Positions 19,801-27,695 are shown, counted from the first letter of the stretch. The stretch: DNA of 64,000 bases from KBS-96 sp964247975 (GCA_964247975.1 CAXTWH010000003.1:118784-182783), one strand, 5' to 3'. A program made the numbers and translations. Notes: generated by a model from the sequence alone, not told the origin.

Positions 19801-20409
19801 TTATTTGAATTCCAGAATTTCCTTTTCTTTTGTTTTAAACGCCTGGTCCACTTTGGCGATGTAAGTATCCGTCAATTTTTGAATAGAATCGAGTGATTGG
19901 CGCTCCTGGTCGCCGCTGATCAGTTTTTCTTTCGACATTTTCTTCAAATGTTCATTCGATTCCCGGCGAATGTTGCGCAGCGAGACGCGCCTTTCTTCGG
20001 CAATATGCGAAAGCTTTTTCGCTAGGTCGCGGCGGCGTTCTTCCGTCAGCGGCGGAATCGGTATGCGGATCAGTTTGCCGTCGTTGCCGGGGTTTAAACC
20101 CAAGTCCGCATTGCGAATAGCTTTCTCAATGGCGCCCAGCATCGACGTGTCCCAGGGCTGCACTGTAATCATCGCCGGTTCGGGTACATGGAGCTGAGCC
20201 ACCTGATTCAACGGAACAGGCGAGCCATAGGATTCAACTCGCACGCTATCCAGGAGATTGATGGAAGCCCGTCCCGTGCGCACGGTGCTCATCTCATGCT
20301 GCAAATCAACGAGGACCTTTTCCATGCGGCCTCGCGCTTCGTTTTCGACTTGCTTGATGTCTTGGAATTTACTGCCGCTCGGAGCAGCGGCCGGTGGTTC
20401 GTTTTTCAT
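19801..20409 (-). CDS. frr: ribosome recycling factor
   Basis: The protein of about 202 residues carries the RRF hallmarks VRTGRAS, YGSPVPLNQVAQ, IRIPIPPLTEERR and RRESNEHLKK. It splits post-termination ribosomes together with EF-G. I chose ATG 20409 because AGGAAG stands upstream at suitable distance; the longer frame from 20445 would overlap pyrH and lacks support. The N-terminus carries about 15 extra residues (MKNEPPAAAPSGS) before the conserved core. It is the last gene of rplM-rpsI-rpsB-tsf-pyrH-frr. Confidence 0.95.
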   Translation of the reverse strand: MKNEPPAAAPSGSKFQDIKQVENEARGRMEKVLVDLQHEMSTVRTGRASINLLDSVRVESYGSPVPLNQVAQLHVPEPAMITVQPWDTSMLGAIEKAIRNADLGLNPGNDGKLIRIPIPPLTEERRRDLAKKLSHIAEERRVSLRNIRRESNEHLKKMSKEKLISGDQERQSLDSIQKLTDTYIAKVDQAFKTKEKEILEFK

Positions 20410-20425
20410 ACCAAAATCTTCCTGC

Positions 20426-21133
20426 TTAACGAATAATTGTGCCAACGGGCTCGCCCATTGCCATTCGCATTATATTGCCCGTTACGGACAAGTTAAACAC
20501 CATAATCCGCAGAGCATTGTCGCGGCACATGGCTACTGCCGACGCATCCATCACAGCGAGCGATTTCGCGAGTACTTCCGTGTAGCCGATCTCCGGAAAT
20601 CGCACCGCATCCGAGTACTTATGCGGATCTTTATCGTAAACGCCGTCAACACGAGTGGCCTTGGCGATAATGTCAGCTTTAATCTCCAGCGCGCGCAGCG
20701 TGGCGGCCGTATCGGTGGAAAAATAAGGGTTTGACGTTCCTGCCGCAAACACCACAATACGGCCCTTTTCCAGATGGCGAATCGCTCGCCGCCGGATATA
20801 CGGCTCGGCTACCTGATGCATCTCAATAGCTGTCATCACACGAGTAGGAATGCCTTGTTTTTCCAGCGCGTCCTGGAAAGCCAAAGCGTTGATCACCGTC
20901 GCCAGCATTCCCATGTGGTCGCCGGTAACGCGGTCCATATTTTTGGCCGCTGCCGCTACGCCGCGAAAAAAATTACCGCCGCCGACAACTAATCCGATTT
21001 GAATTCCTGCTCTGGCTACTTCCGCAATCTCTGCCGACAAGGATTTTACCCGTTCGGGATCCAGGCCGAAGGAAGTGGTTCCAGCCAGTGCTTCACCGCT
21101 TACTTTGAGTAGAATTCTTTGATATTGAGTCAT
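20426..21133 (-). CDS. pyrH: UMP kinase
   Basis: A 235-residue amino-acid-kinase-fold enzyme that phosphorylates UMP to UDP. Recognisable segments are RILLKVSGEAL, VVGGGNFFRG, DHMGMLATVINAL, RRAIRHLEKGR, STDTAATLRA and KATRVDGVYDKDP. It sits between tsf and frr, the usual bacterial arrangement, 16 bases ahead of frr. Confidence 0.96.
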   Translation of the reverse strand: MTQYQRILLKVSGEALAGTTSFGLDPERVKSLSAEIAEVARAGIQIGLVVGGGNFFRGVAAAAKNMDRVTGDHMGMLATVINALAFQDALEKQGIPTRVMTAIEMHQVAEPYIRRRAIRHLEKGRIVVFAAGTSNPYFSTDTAATLRALEIKADIIAKATRVDGVYDKDPHKYSDAVRFPEIGYTEVLAKSLAVMDASAVAMCRDNALRIMVFNLSVTGNIMRMAMGEPVGTIIR

Positions 21134-21163
21134 TCACGCTCGTTCTAGGTTGCCACAGTTGCG

Positions 21164-21194
21164 AAAAAAGCCGGCTGGTTTGGCCGGCTTTTTT
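21164..21194. terminator. bidirectional rho-independent terminator between tsf and pyrH
   Basis: AAAAAAGCCGGC (21164-21175) pairs perfectly with GCCGGCTTTTTT (21183-21194). Both strands present a GC stem followed by six T. It should reduce tsf readthrough into pyrH, implying a separate pyrH-frr promoter in the short gap or incomplete termination. Confidence 0.85.
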
Positions 21195-21202
21195 CAGTAA
21201 AA

Positions 21203-22165
21203 CTATTCTGTAACAGGCAGTGGCGAAGTTTCAGCGCCGGAGGGGTCCGCTGCTTCACCAACTTTATAACGAACAAAATTCGCAACTTTAATTTCGCCCA
21301 GGCTGCTGGCTTTGGATTTCAAAAGCTCGGTAATCGTCATCGCATTGTCTTTAATGAACGGCTGTTCCAGCAGGCAGACTTCTTCGTAAAACTTGCTTAA
21401 CCGGCCTTCCACGATTTTATCCACCATCTTCTCAGGTTTGCCTTCCTTGAGAGCGCGTTCGCGTTGAATGGCTTTTTCGCGGTCTAAAGCGCTGGCATCC
21501 ACGCTTTCCCGTCCGATAAACTGCGGATTAGCGGCGGTAATGTGCATGGCGATATCCCGCACCAGAGTTTGAAATTCTTCTTTAAGTGTATCCGCTTCCG
21601 GCGCATGAACTTCCACAATGGTAGCTACTTGCGATCCGGTATGCACATACGATCCGATGATGCCGGATCCGTTCACGGAAAGCGCAGCGAAGCGGGAAAC
21701 GGCAATGTTTTCTCCCAACTTCGCGACCTTGCTTTTAATCAATTCGCTGACGGTTTGGCTTTGATCCTTGGCAAACTTTTGTTCGTACAGGTAAACAGCT
21801 TCGGAAGTGGCTTGGGTGGCTACTTCTTCGTGCCGCACGTGAGTGGGTTTGTGTTCCGTAATATGTTCGGTAATGTCCTGCACCAATGCTTGAAAATCTT
21901 CCGTGCGGGCGACGAAATCCGATTCGCAGTTAACTTCCGCCAAAACGCCTGATTTTCCGTCCGGCGCGATGTTAACGCCGAGCAGTCCTTGCTTGGTGGA
22001 CCGGCCTTCCTTTTTTCCGGCAGAAGCAAGACCTCTGGTCCGGAGCACTTCCACTGCTTTATTCAAATCTCCATTGGCTTCGTTCAGCGCCTTTTTGCAT
22101 TCCATCATGCCTGCGCCTGTCATTTCACGAAGCTGTTTCACTAACTGCGCACTAATCTCAGCCAT
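21203..22165 (-). CDS. tsf: translation elongation factor Ts
   Basis: The 320-residue product regenerates EF-Tu-GTP. The N-terminal UBA-like region VKQLREMTGAGMMECKKAL and the core motif CESDFVARTEDF are diagnostic. ATG 22165 (MAEISAQLV) is preceded by AAGGA at seven bases; the six-codon extension from 22183 is unlikely. At about 320 residues it is somewhat longer than the E. coli protein, within the range of the family. A strong hairpin lies just upstream, after rpsB. Confidence 0.96.
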   Translation of the reverse strand: MAEISAQLVKQLREMTGAGMMECKKALNEANGDLNKAVEVLRTRGLASAGKKEGRSTKQGLLGVNIAPDGKSGVLAEVNCESDFVARTEDFQALVQDITEHITEHKPTHVRHEEVATQATSEAVYLYEQKFAKDQSQTVSELIKSKVAKLGENIAVSRFAALSVNGSGIIGSYVHTGSQVATIVEVHAPEADTLKEEFQTLVRDIAMHITAANPQFIGRESVDASALDREKAIQRERALKEGKPEKMVDKIVEGRLSKFYEEVCLLEQPFIKDNAMTITELLKSKASSLGEIKVANFVRYKVGEAADPSGAETSPLPVTE

Positions 22166-22183
22166 TATTATTTCCTTCGGCAC

Positions 22184-22238
22184 AACGCAAAACCAGAAGC
22201 AGAATCGCAGAAGACTGCTTCTGGTTTTGCGTTTTTTT
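22184..22238. terminator. strong hairpin in the rpsB-tsf spacer
   Basis: A perfect 19-base-pair inverted repeat (22184-22202 with 22215-22233) has a 12-base loop. The run of seven T follows on the plus strand. On the minus strand, the direction of transcription, only TTTT inside the arm and a weak tail are present. It is more likely a partial terminator or attenuator that lowers tsf relative to rpsB than a full stop. Confidence 0.65.
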
Positions 22239-22251
22239 CTCGCTACTTTAG

Positions 22252-23148
22252 TTATTGTTCCCGAACGGCATCAGCCAGTTCTTCGGTCGATTCGCTTTGC
22301 GGACCCTTCCTGGGCAACTCCACCGGCTCGTCGCTGGTGGCCATGCTCTCCGAAATAAGCTGTTCAGCGTACTTCGGATCCAGGTATTGCGTGTATTCCG
22401 CCGGAGTTTCGTCGGCTGCCGTTTCGTCCGTCACCAGTTTTTCGGCAGTGAACTCTTGTTCGGTGGCCAACGTGCGGCCTTCCACCACCGCATCGGCAAT
22501 CTTTTGTGTAAATAAACGGATTGCCCGCAGCGCGTCATCATTGCCGGGAATCACATAATCCACTTCGTCCGGGTCGCAATTGGTGTCCACTACTGCTACC
22601 ACCGGAATGCCCAGCTTGCGAGCTTCCTTTACCGCAATGGCTTCTTTGTTGGAATCAATCACGAACATCACATCGGGAAGTCCGGTCATGTCTTTGATGC
22701 CGGCCAGGTTCTGCTGCAGATGCTTTCGTTCGCGCTCCAGCCGTCCGATTTCTTTTTTGGCGCGGCCCTCATAAGCGTTGTCCGCTGCCATATCGTCCAG
22801 TTCTTTCAGTCGTTTGATGGATCGCTGAACCGTGACCATGTTGGTGAGCAAACCGCCCAGCCAGCGTTGATTCACATAGAACTGACCGGCTTTCCCAGCT
22901 TCTTCGGCAATAGCTTCCTGTGCTTGGCGTTTGGTTCCCACAAAAAGAACCGTTTTTCCCTGCGCTGACATCTCGCCTACAAACCGCATGGCATCTTTGA
23001 ACAGCTTCAGCGTTTTCTGTAGATCGATGATGTAGATTCCGTTACGTTCGCCAAAGATGTATTCCTTCATCTTTGGATTCCAGCGCTTGGTCTGGTGCCC
23101 GAAGTGAACGCCTGCTTCGAGCAGTTCCTTCATGGAAATAGATGGCAA
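22252..23148 (-). CDS. rpsB: 30S ribosomal protein S2
   Basis: S2 family: MKELLEAGVHFGHQTKRWNPKM at the N-terminus, then FVGTKRQAQ, QRWLGGLLTN, DVMFVIDSNKEAIAVKEA and the nucleotide-fold end VDTNCDPDEVDYVIPGNDDA. I chose TTG 23148 because GAAGGAG stands five bases upstream and no ATG or GTG fits; ATG 23133 would cut the protein just before the core. The acidic C-terminal tail of about 60 residues is an extension beyond the S2 core. Confidence 0.95.
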   Translation of the reverse strand: MPSISMKELLEAGVHFGHQTKRWNPKMKEYIFGERNGIYIIDLQKTLKLFKDAMRFVGEMSAQGKTVLFVGTKRQAQEAIAEEAGKAGQFYVNQRWLGGLLTNMVTVQRSIKRLKELDDMAADNAYEGRAKKEIGRLERERKHLQQNLAGIKDMTGLPDVMFVIDSNKEAIAVKEARKLGIPVVAVVDTNCDPDEVDYVIPGNDDALRAIRLFTQKIADAVVEGRTLATEQEFTAEKLVTDETAADETPAEYTQYLDPKYAEQLISESMATSDEPVELPRKGPQSESTEELADAVREQ

Positions 23149-23262
23149 AATGACTCCTTCAATTTGCGGCAGCACTCTAGTGCTGGCGCAGTGGCGTTGT
23201 TGACAGTCAGCTTACGCGGCCCAAAGCGGAATTTGCGTATAGCTGCCAAACAAACGGTTAAT

Positions 23263-23289
23263 AACGGGCAGCTCGAAGAACTGCCCGTT
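23263..23289. terminator. hairpin between rpsI and rpsB
   Basis: AACGGGCAG (23263-23271) pairs with CTGCCCGTT (23281-23289) over a nine-base loop. The minus-strand tail is ATTAACC, so termination of rplM-rpsI would be weak. The roughly 170-base spacer 23149-23317 may also hold the rpsB promoter or leader. Confidence 0.5.
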
Positions 23290-23317
23290 TTCCTGGTAAT
23301 AAACGGAAGAATAACGG

Positions 23318-23716
23318 TTAGCGTTTAGAAAACTGGAAGCGCTTGCGCGCACCCTTCTGGCCGTACTTCTTTCGCTCATGCGCGCGAGCGTCGCGGGTTA
23401 GAAACCCGAGCTGCTTGATTTTTCCACGCAGTTCGGCGTTGAATTCGATCAGCGCGCGAGCCACACCCAAGCGACACGCGCCGGCCTGCCCGCTCACTCC
23501 TCCGCCGTTTGCCAAAATCAGCACATCAAACTTATCAGCGGTTTCTGTCGCAAGCAGCGGCTGGCGCACATAAGCGCGCGCCGACTCATTGGCAAAATAA
23601 TTTTCAAACGATCGATGATTGACCGTGATCTGACCCTTGCCGGGCCGCAAAAAAACACGCGCTGTCGCGGTTTTGCGGCGTCCTGTCCCTAGATGTTGAA
23701 TCAACTTCGCTGGCAC
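23318..23716 (-). CDS. rpsI: 30S ribosomal protein S9
   Basis: The 132-residue product has GTGRRKTATARVFL, NGGGVSGQAGACRLGVARAL and the basic C-terminus DARAHERKKYGQKGARKRFQFSKR, which reaches the ribosomal P site. It starts with GTG at 23716, preceded by AAGGAAG four bases away. It follows rplM by 12 bases, the conserved L13-S9 pair. Confidence 0.96.
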   Translation of the reverse strand: MPAKLIQHLGTGRRKTATARVFLRPGKGQITVNHRSFENYFANESARAYVRQPLLATETADKFDVLILANGGGVSGQAGACRLGVARALIEFNAELRGKIKQLGFLTRDARAHERKKYGQKGARKRFQFSKR

Positions 23717-23728
23717 TAACTTCCTTCC

Positions 23729-24175
23729 TTACCTTCTGGCTTCTTTGCCCATATCGAGAACCACGGGCTTTTGCGCCTGGTGAGGGTGCTGCTCACCGGC
23801 ATAGACATTTAACTTGCGGTACATCTGCTTGCCGAGCTTTGTTTTCGGCAGCATCCCCGAAATAGCCAGTTCCAGCATTTTCGCCGGCCGGGTCGCGCGC
23901 ATTTTGCTGGCTCCGGTTTCCACCAGTCCGCCGGGATAACCGCTATGACGCCGGTATAATTTCTGGCCTTCTTTGCCGCCGGTCAGTTTCACCTTCTGGG
24001 CATTCACAATCACTACATGGTCGCCCGTATCCAGATACGGCGTGAAAATCGGCTTGTGCTTGCCCATTAAAAGCATGGCCGCGCGGCTTGCCACTCTGCC
24101 GAGAACAGCATCTTCCGCATCGATCACGTGCCAAGCACGCTCAATCTTGTGCTCGGACGGAATTACAGTACGCAT
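23729..24175 (-). CDS. rplM: 50S ribosomal protein L13
   Basis: The 148-residue product shows W-HVIDAEDAVLGRVASRAAMLLMGKHKP, GDHVVIVNA, YRRHSGYPGG and MLPKTKLGKQMYRKLNVYAG, all diagnostic of L13. It is the first gene of the leftward translation cluster; its promoter should lie in 24176-24283. GGGAG and AAGAAG purine stretches precede the ATG, neither at ideal spacing. Confidence 0.96.
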   Translation of the reverse strand: MRTVIPSEHKIERAWHVIDAEDAVLGRVASRAAMLLMGKHKPIFTPYLDTGDHVVIVNAQKVKLTGGKEGQKLYRRHSGYPGGLVETGASKMRATRPAKMLELAISGMLPKTKLGKQMYRKLNVYAGEQHPHQAQKPVVLDMGKEARR

Positions 24176-24283
24176 GGACAGACTTCTTTCTCCCTCGAAA
24201 ACTCAAAACAATTCATCGTAGCTTATTGCAAATGCAGTGTCAAACGCTCCGCGCGCACGATAATCTGAGGGCCGAACCGACAA

Positions 24284-24571
24284 TCAGGCTATTTCTTGCA
24301 CTAAAGCGCAGTCCGGCTCCCAAGCCTGGCATTCACAAAAAGGATAAAAAGAAATCTGACAACGGTGGCAGGCGCAGTGCATCTCCAAAGCGAATTTGGT
24401 CATTTCCAGTCTGTACAAAGCAGCTTTTAGCTTCGGCTGGATTTCAGAAATGCAGGAACTGCAGGAAACTCCCGCTTTGTTCAACGCTTCGCTAATCAGT
24501 TGGTAGTGGTGCTGCTGGGCAGCCTGATATTCCCGAATTAAAAGGCTACGCTCACCGCAGATGAATGGCAT
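24284..24571 (-). CDS. small cysteine-containing hypothetical protein
   Basis: About 95 residues, starting MPFICGERSLLIREYQAA, mostly helical and then Cys/His-containing near the end (CACHRCQISFYPFC). The N-terminal pattern of a Cys followed by a charged helical segment resembles small uncharacterised acidobacterial proteins, which is a weak match. Neither this ATG nor the earlier one at 24649 has a clear ribosome binding site. It is upstream of rplM on the same strand. It could be spurious. Confidence 0.4.
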   Translation of the reverse strand: MPFICGERSLLIREYQAAQQHHYQLISEALNKAGVSCSSCISEIQPKLKAALYRLEMTKFALEMHCACHRCQISFYPFCECQAWEPDCALVQEIA

Positions 24572-24715
24572 TGGACAAATTCTTCCATTTTCGTGAGTTC
24601 TGAGCGCCTCGGAGAAGAGAGAGTTTACTTGAAATCGAAAGATGTTCATCGCGAACTATCAGAATTTTTCTCATACTGATTGGAATAAAATTTAACTCAA
24701 CTGAAATTCATCTAT

Positions 24716-24743
24716 TAAAATCGTATCGATTTTAGATTGAATT
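24716..24743. promoter_or_regulatory. inverted repeat and AT-rich motif between two small genes
   Basis: TAAAATCG-TAT-CGATTTTA forms a perfect palindrome at 24716-24734. The overlapping stretch 24724-24743 matches 18 of 20 bases at 19690-19709 upstream of the antiporter pair. It sits between divergent small genes and could act as an operator for either. Confidence 0.3.
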
Positions 24744-24817
24744 ACAAACTAGGCAATGTCCCAGGCTGGAAGTTCGCCCAAACCTCAATTGCCGCCAAAC
24801 TGGTATGATCTGGAACG

Positions 24818-25003
24818 ATGGCTGCTGGTATACCCGATGAGGAAGACTCCGTTGTTCTGAATGAAAGCGACATGATTGCCGTTACTTGCGCCGTCTGCGG
24901 CAAGCAGACTCTTCGCAGTTCAACTTGGCTTCGTAGCAATGGAACATTCATCTGCCCGTTCTGCGGTTCTGAAGGGGAGTTATTCCATCCCGAAGAAAAC
25001 TGA
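24818..25003 (+). CDS. small zinc-ribbon protein
   Basis: A 61-residue acidic protein with two CxxC knuckles, CAVCGKQT and CPFCGSE, separated by about 20 residues including STWLRSNGTFI. This is the layout of a single zinc ribbon. There is no clear ribosome binding site before ATG 24818. It ends 11 bases before the convergent amidotransferase gene. Function unknown; the frame is supported mainly by the complete ribbon. Confidence 0.55.
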   Translation: MAAGIPDEEDSVVLNESDMIAVTCAVCGKQTLRSSTWLRSNGTFICPFCGSEGELFHPEEN

Positions 25004-25014
25004 GACAAAAAGAA

Positions 25015-25689
25015 CTAGGCTCCGCCAACTTCATGCGCAAACGCCTGGAAGATTTTCCGGTCGGTTTCGCTGATCCCGATTCGGTCTTCCGGGTGCCACT
25101 GGACGCCCAAAACGAACCGCCGCGCGGGCAATTCAACGGCTTCCACAATGCCGTCCGCGCTTTGGGCGCTGATAATTAAACTTTGACCTAGTTCGTCGAC
25201 TGCCTGATGATGCCGCGAATTCACCGATAACGTGGCAGATTCTGTAATCCGGCTTAATAAGGTAGCCGGTGCCACAGCAACTTCGTGCACGCTGCGGTGC
25301 TGGGCGGGCAGTTCATCGGAAAATCGCTGTTCATGGTTTCGTCCTGGTAGATGCTGGTGCAGTGTGCCGTGCAAATGCACATTCAATAACTGCATTCCGC
25401 GGCAGATGGCAAAAACGGGCAGGTCCAAGGCTAGAGCTTCGCCGAGTAGGCAAAATTCCAGTTCATCGCGCGGGTCGTCCGGTTGATCAGTTTCCGGAAC
25501 AGCAGTTTGCCCATACCTTTTGGGGTTAATGTCGGTGCCGCCGGTCAGCAGCAGTCCGTTAAGTCCGTCCAAACTCCGGGGCTGACCAGACAAAAGCCGT
25601 ACCGGATTCAGGCCCGCCAGCCGAACGGCATTTTCGTAAGCCAGAATTCTTGGTTTTCCGCAATCGGTCACCCCCACTTTTGCCGCCAT
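25015..25689 (-). CDS. class I glutamine amidotransferase-like protein (gamma-glutamyl-GABA hydrolase/PuuD family)
   Basis: A 224-residue peptidase C26-type enzyme. The nucleophile Cys is in FAICRGMQLLN and the His-Glu part of the triad in GVQWHPEDR; LLTGGTDINPKRYGQ and VNSRHHQAVDELG are further family marks. PuuD members hydrolyse gamma-glutamyl-GABA in putrescine breakdown, but no other putrescine genes are nearby, so the substrate is open. It is slightly shorter than E. coli PuuD. Confidence 0.82.
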   Translation of the reverse strand: MAAKVGVTDCGKPRILAYENAVRLAGLNPVRLLSGQPRSLDGLNGLLLTGGTDINPKRYGQTAVPETDQPDDPRDELEFCLLGEALALDLPVFAICRGMQLLNVHLHGTLHQHLPGRNHEQRFSDELPAQHRSVHEVAVAPATLLSRITESATLSVNSRHHQAVDELGQSLIISAQSADGIVEAVELPARRFVLGVQWHPEDRIGISETDRKIFQAFAHEVGGA

Positions 25690-25772
25690 AGATTTCAGAA
25701 TAACCGGCCAAACTCCTCCATTGTGCGATTCCCTGCATTGTGAGAGGATAATGGTGTTATTTACGGTTGTTG

Positions 25773-25901
25773 GTTTTTCGTGTTCTTACGATAGAAAACC
25801 TGCCTACCGGAAGGTGTTGCTGGCCAGTTATATCTGTGCCGGCGAAAGCAGTATAGATTGGGATACCGGAAGCGGTTACTGGTTTCTGATCTGTTAAGGA
25901 G
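25773..25901 (+). promoter_or_regulatory. structured leader of the RRM gene with two repeated GGA-loop elements
   Basis: Two direct repeats with the pattern TACCGGAAG-NN-GTT-N-CTGG lie at 25805-25823 and 25864-25882. Each can fold a tiny hairpin exposing GGAA or GAAG in its loop (ACC-GGAA-GGT; ACCG-GAAG-CGGT). A further hairpin, GGTTTT...AAAACC, lies at about 25773-25801. The ribosome binding site AAGGAG is at 25896-25901. GGA in loops resembles CsrA-type or autoregulatory RNA-binding sites; that reading is inference. Confidence 0.4.
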
Positions 25902-25908
25902 AGTGAAA

Positions 25909-26253
25909 GTGGCCAGATTGTTTGTAGGAAATCTTCCTTATAAAGCGACTGAAACTGATATACAGTCGTTTTTTACGGAAGCAGGCGTTCAGGTCGATAG
26001 CGTCAATATCATGCGCGATCGGTTCAGCGGCGAGGCTCGCGGGTTTGGCTTTGTCGAAATCAATGACGAAAACGTCGCTGTCCAAGCGGTGCAAGCCTGT
26101 AACGGCCGTCAGTTAATGGGTCGTGCGCTTGTGATTAACGAGGCTCGTCCAGCGGAGCGCCGTGAGCGGCCCGATCGGAATTTCAATAATAGCGGGGGCG
26201 GCGGGGCCGGTGGTCGCCAGCGTGACTTTGGCGGCAGCCGAAATCGCTGGTAA
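25909..26253 (+). CDS. RRM-type RNA-binding protein
   Basis: A 114-residue protein with one RNA recognition motif: RNP2 LFVGNL at residues 4-9 and RNP1 RGFGFVEI around residues 44-51. A Gly/Arg/Asn-rich tail (NNSGGGGAGGRQRDFGGSRNRW) follows. This is the bacterial 'Rbp' architecture also seen in cyanobacteria, where such proteins can be cold-induced. GTG 25909 is chosen because AAGGAG (25896-25901) is seven bases upstream; the GTG at 25903 is too close. The roughly 200-base leader is structured, and a branched hairpin follows the gene. Confidence 0.9.
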   Translation: MARLFVGNLPYKATETDIQSFFTEAGVQVDSVNIMRDRFSGEARGFGFVEINDENVAVQAVQACNGRQLMGRALVINEARPAERRERPDRNFNNSGGGGAGGRQRDFGGSRNRW

Positions 26254-26279
26254 AGCGTTTTCAACTGAATTTTAAGGTG

Positions 26280-26387
26280 AAACAGCAGTTCTCCCGTGTA
26301 GCAGATTTGGGAATTAAACACCCTTGCCGCTGATTCGGTTGTGGAATCATCGATGTCGTCACTGCTTCAGGAAAAACTGCTGTTTTT
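26280..26387 (+). ncRNA. branched hairpin with T tail after the RRM gene: terminator or small RNA candidate
   Basis: An 11-base-pair closing stem (AAACAGCAGTT at 26280-26290 with AACTGCTGTTT at 26375-26385) ends in seven T. Inside lie a perfect TGATTC-GGTTGTG-GAATCA hairpin (26331-26349) and a weaker GTGT...ACAC pairing (26296-26321). The T tail fits intrinsic termination on the plus strand, but the 84-base branched interior is unusual for a terminator. No known RNA family was recognised. Confidence 0.4.
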
Positions 26388-27695
26388 TTATGCTCTTTCC
26401 AGTGCCCGGAGAATAGCATCAGCCGAATGGCCCACTGTTTTGGGTTGATTGCCGAAGGTTGATTGAATGTCTCCCTCGCTGGTCTTTAACTGTCCGGTAT
26501 GGTAGCGGTAAATGTAGTCCGGGTCTTTTAGGACGTTTCCTGTTAACACCGCTACTACATTCTGATTGTTTTTAATGATTCCCTCTTGGACCAGTTTTTT
26601 AATTCCTGCCAAGGTTGCGGCTGAAGCCGGTTCGCAACCGATGCCGCTCCGTCCAATCACGGCTTTCGCATCAGCAATTTCCTGCTCGCTGGCTGTTTCC
26701 ACTACGCCTTGCGTAGCTTGCAAGCCCTGCCAGGCTTTCGGCCAGGAAACGGGCGCTCCGATACGAATCGCTGTGGCCAGTGTTTCCGGCGAGCTTACCG
26801 GCATAAACGCGCCTTCTACCGGCGCTTTCATGAATTGGTAAAACGGCGCCGACCCATGAGCTTGCACCACTGCTAAATGGGGCAGCCGATCAATAAAACC
26901 AAGTTTCTGCATTTCCAGAAAGCCTTTGCTGAAAGCCGCGCAGTTGCCCAGGTTTCCTCCCGGCATCACCACCCAATCCGGAACCTGCCAATCCAGTTGA
27001 TCGAGCATCTCAATCGCCATCGTTTTCTGCCCTTCGATCCGAAACGGATTAATGGAATTCAGCAGGTAAAGATCAGCCGCATCGGCTATCTTGCGCACCA
27101 GCGCGAGAATCTGGTCAAAATTTGCTTCCACTTGCAGCGTAATGGCTCCGTATTCCAGAGCCTGCGATAATTTGCCGAAAGAAATGTTTCCATGCGGCAG
27201 AAAAATCACTGCGTTCAATCCAGCCTTGCTCGCGTAGGCGGCTAGTGAAGCGGAAGTGTTCCCGGTGGAAACACAAGCCACTCGTTTTTTGCCAAGTTGC
27301 ACCGCCTGTGAAACTCCGCAAGTCATTCCATTGTCTTTGAAGGAGCCAGTCGGGTTAAATCCCTGATGCTTGAACGTGATGGCATCGAGCCCCGCATACC
27401 GGGCAGCCGTTTGCGAAGATAATAAAGGCGTGTTGCCTTCGCGCAGCGTGACCACCTGCGAAGTGTCGCTCAAAAAAGAAATAGCTTCTCTGTATCGCCA
27501 TACTCCGCTCTGGTTTAAAGGCGAATTGTCCATGCGCCGCTCGCGCCACAACTGCTTGCAAGCTGATGCGTCATAATTGGGCCATCGGTAGTCAACTTCG
27601 AGAAGCGAACCGCAGCGCGGACATTCGTAGATTGCTTCCGCAATCGAATAGGTAGCGCGGCATCCTTCGCGAAAACAAACCAAAAACGATTCCAT
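26388..27695 (-). CDS. thrC: threonine synthase
   Basis: A 435-residue PLP enzyme that converts O-phosphohomoserine to threonine. An N-terminal zinc ribbon is formed by Cys7, Cys12, Cys25 and Cys28. The PLP lysine is in NPTGSFKDNGM, with VACVSTGNTSASLAAYA and VMPGGNLGNCAAFSKG binding phosphate and cofactor. AAGG four bases before the ATG supports 27695. No other threonine genes are adjacent. Confidence 0.93.
   Translation of the reverse strand: MESFLVCFREGCRATYSIAEAIYECPRCGSLLEVDYRWPNYDASACKQLWRERRMDNSPLNQSGVWRYREAISFLSDTSQVVTLREGNTPLLSSQTAARYAGLDAITFKHQGFNPTGSFKDNGMTCGVSQAVQLGKKRVACVSTGNTSASLAAYASKAGLNAVIFLPHGNISFGKLSQALEYGAITLQVEANFDQILALVRKIADAADLYLLNSINPFRIEGQKTMAIEMLDQLDWQVPDWVVMPGGNLGNCAAFSKGFLEMQKLGFIDRLPHLAVVQAHGSAPFYQFMKAPVEGAFMPVSSPETLATAIRIGAPVSWPKAWQGLQATQGVVETASEQEIADAKAVIGRSGIGCEPASAATLAGIKKLVQEGIIKNNQNVVAVLTGNVLKDPDYIYRYHTGQLKTSEGDIQSTFGNQPKTVGHSADAILRALERA

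Noticed and set aside
24742..25008. 88-codon minus-strand frame opposite the zinc-ribbon gene
   Set aside because: It is antisense to a frame with two complete CxxC knuckles and shows no family features.
26280..26387. SRP or 6S RNA at the branched structure after the RRM gene
   Set aside because: The conserved SRP helix 8 loop sequences and the 6S central bubble architecture were not found.
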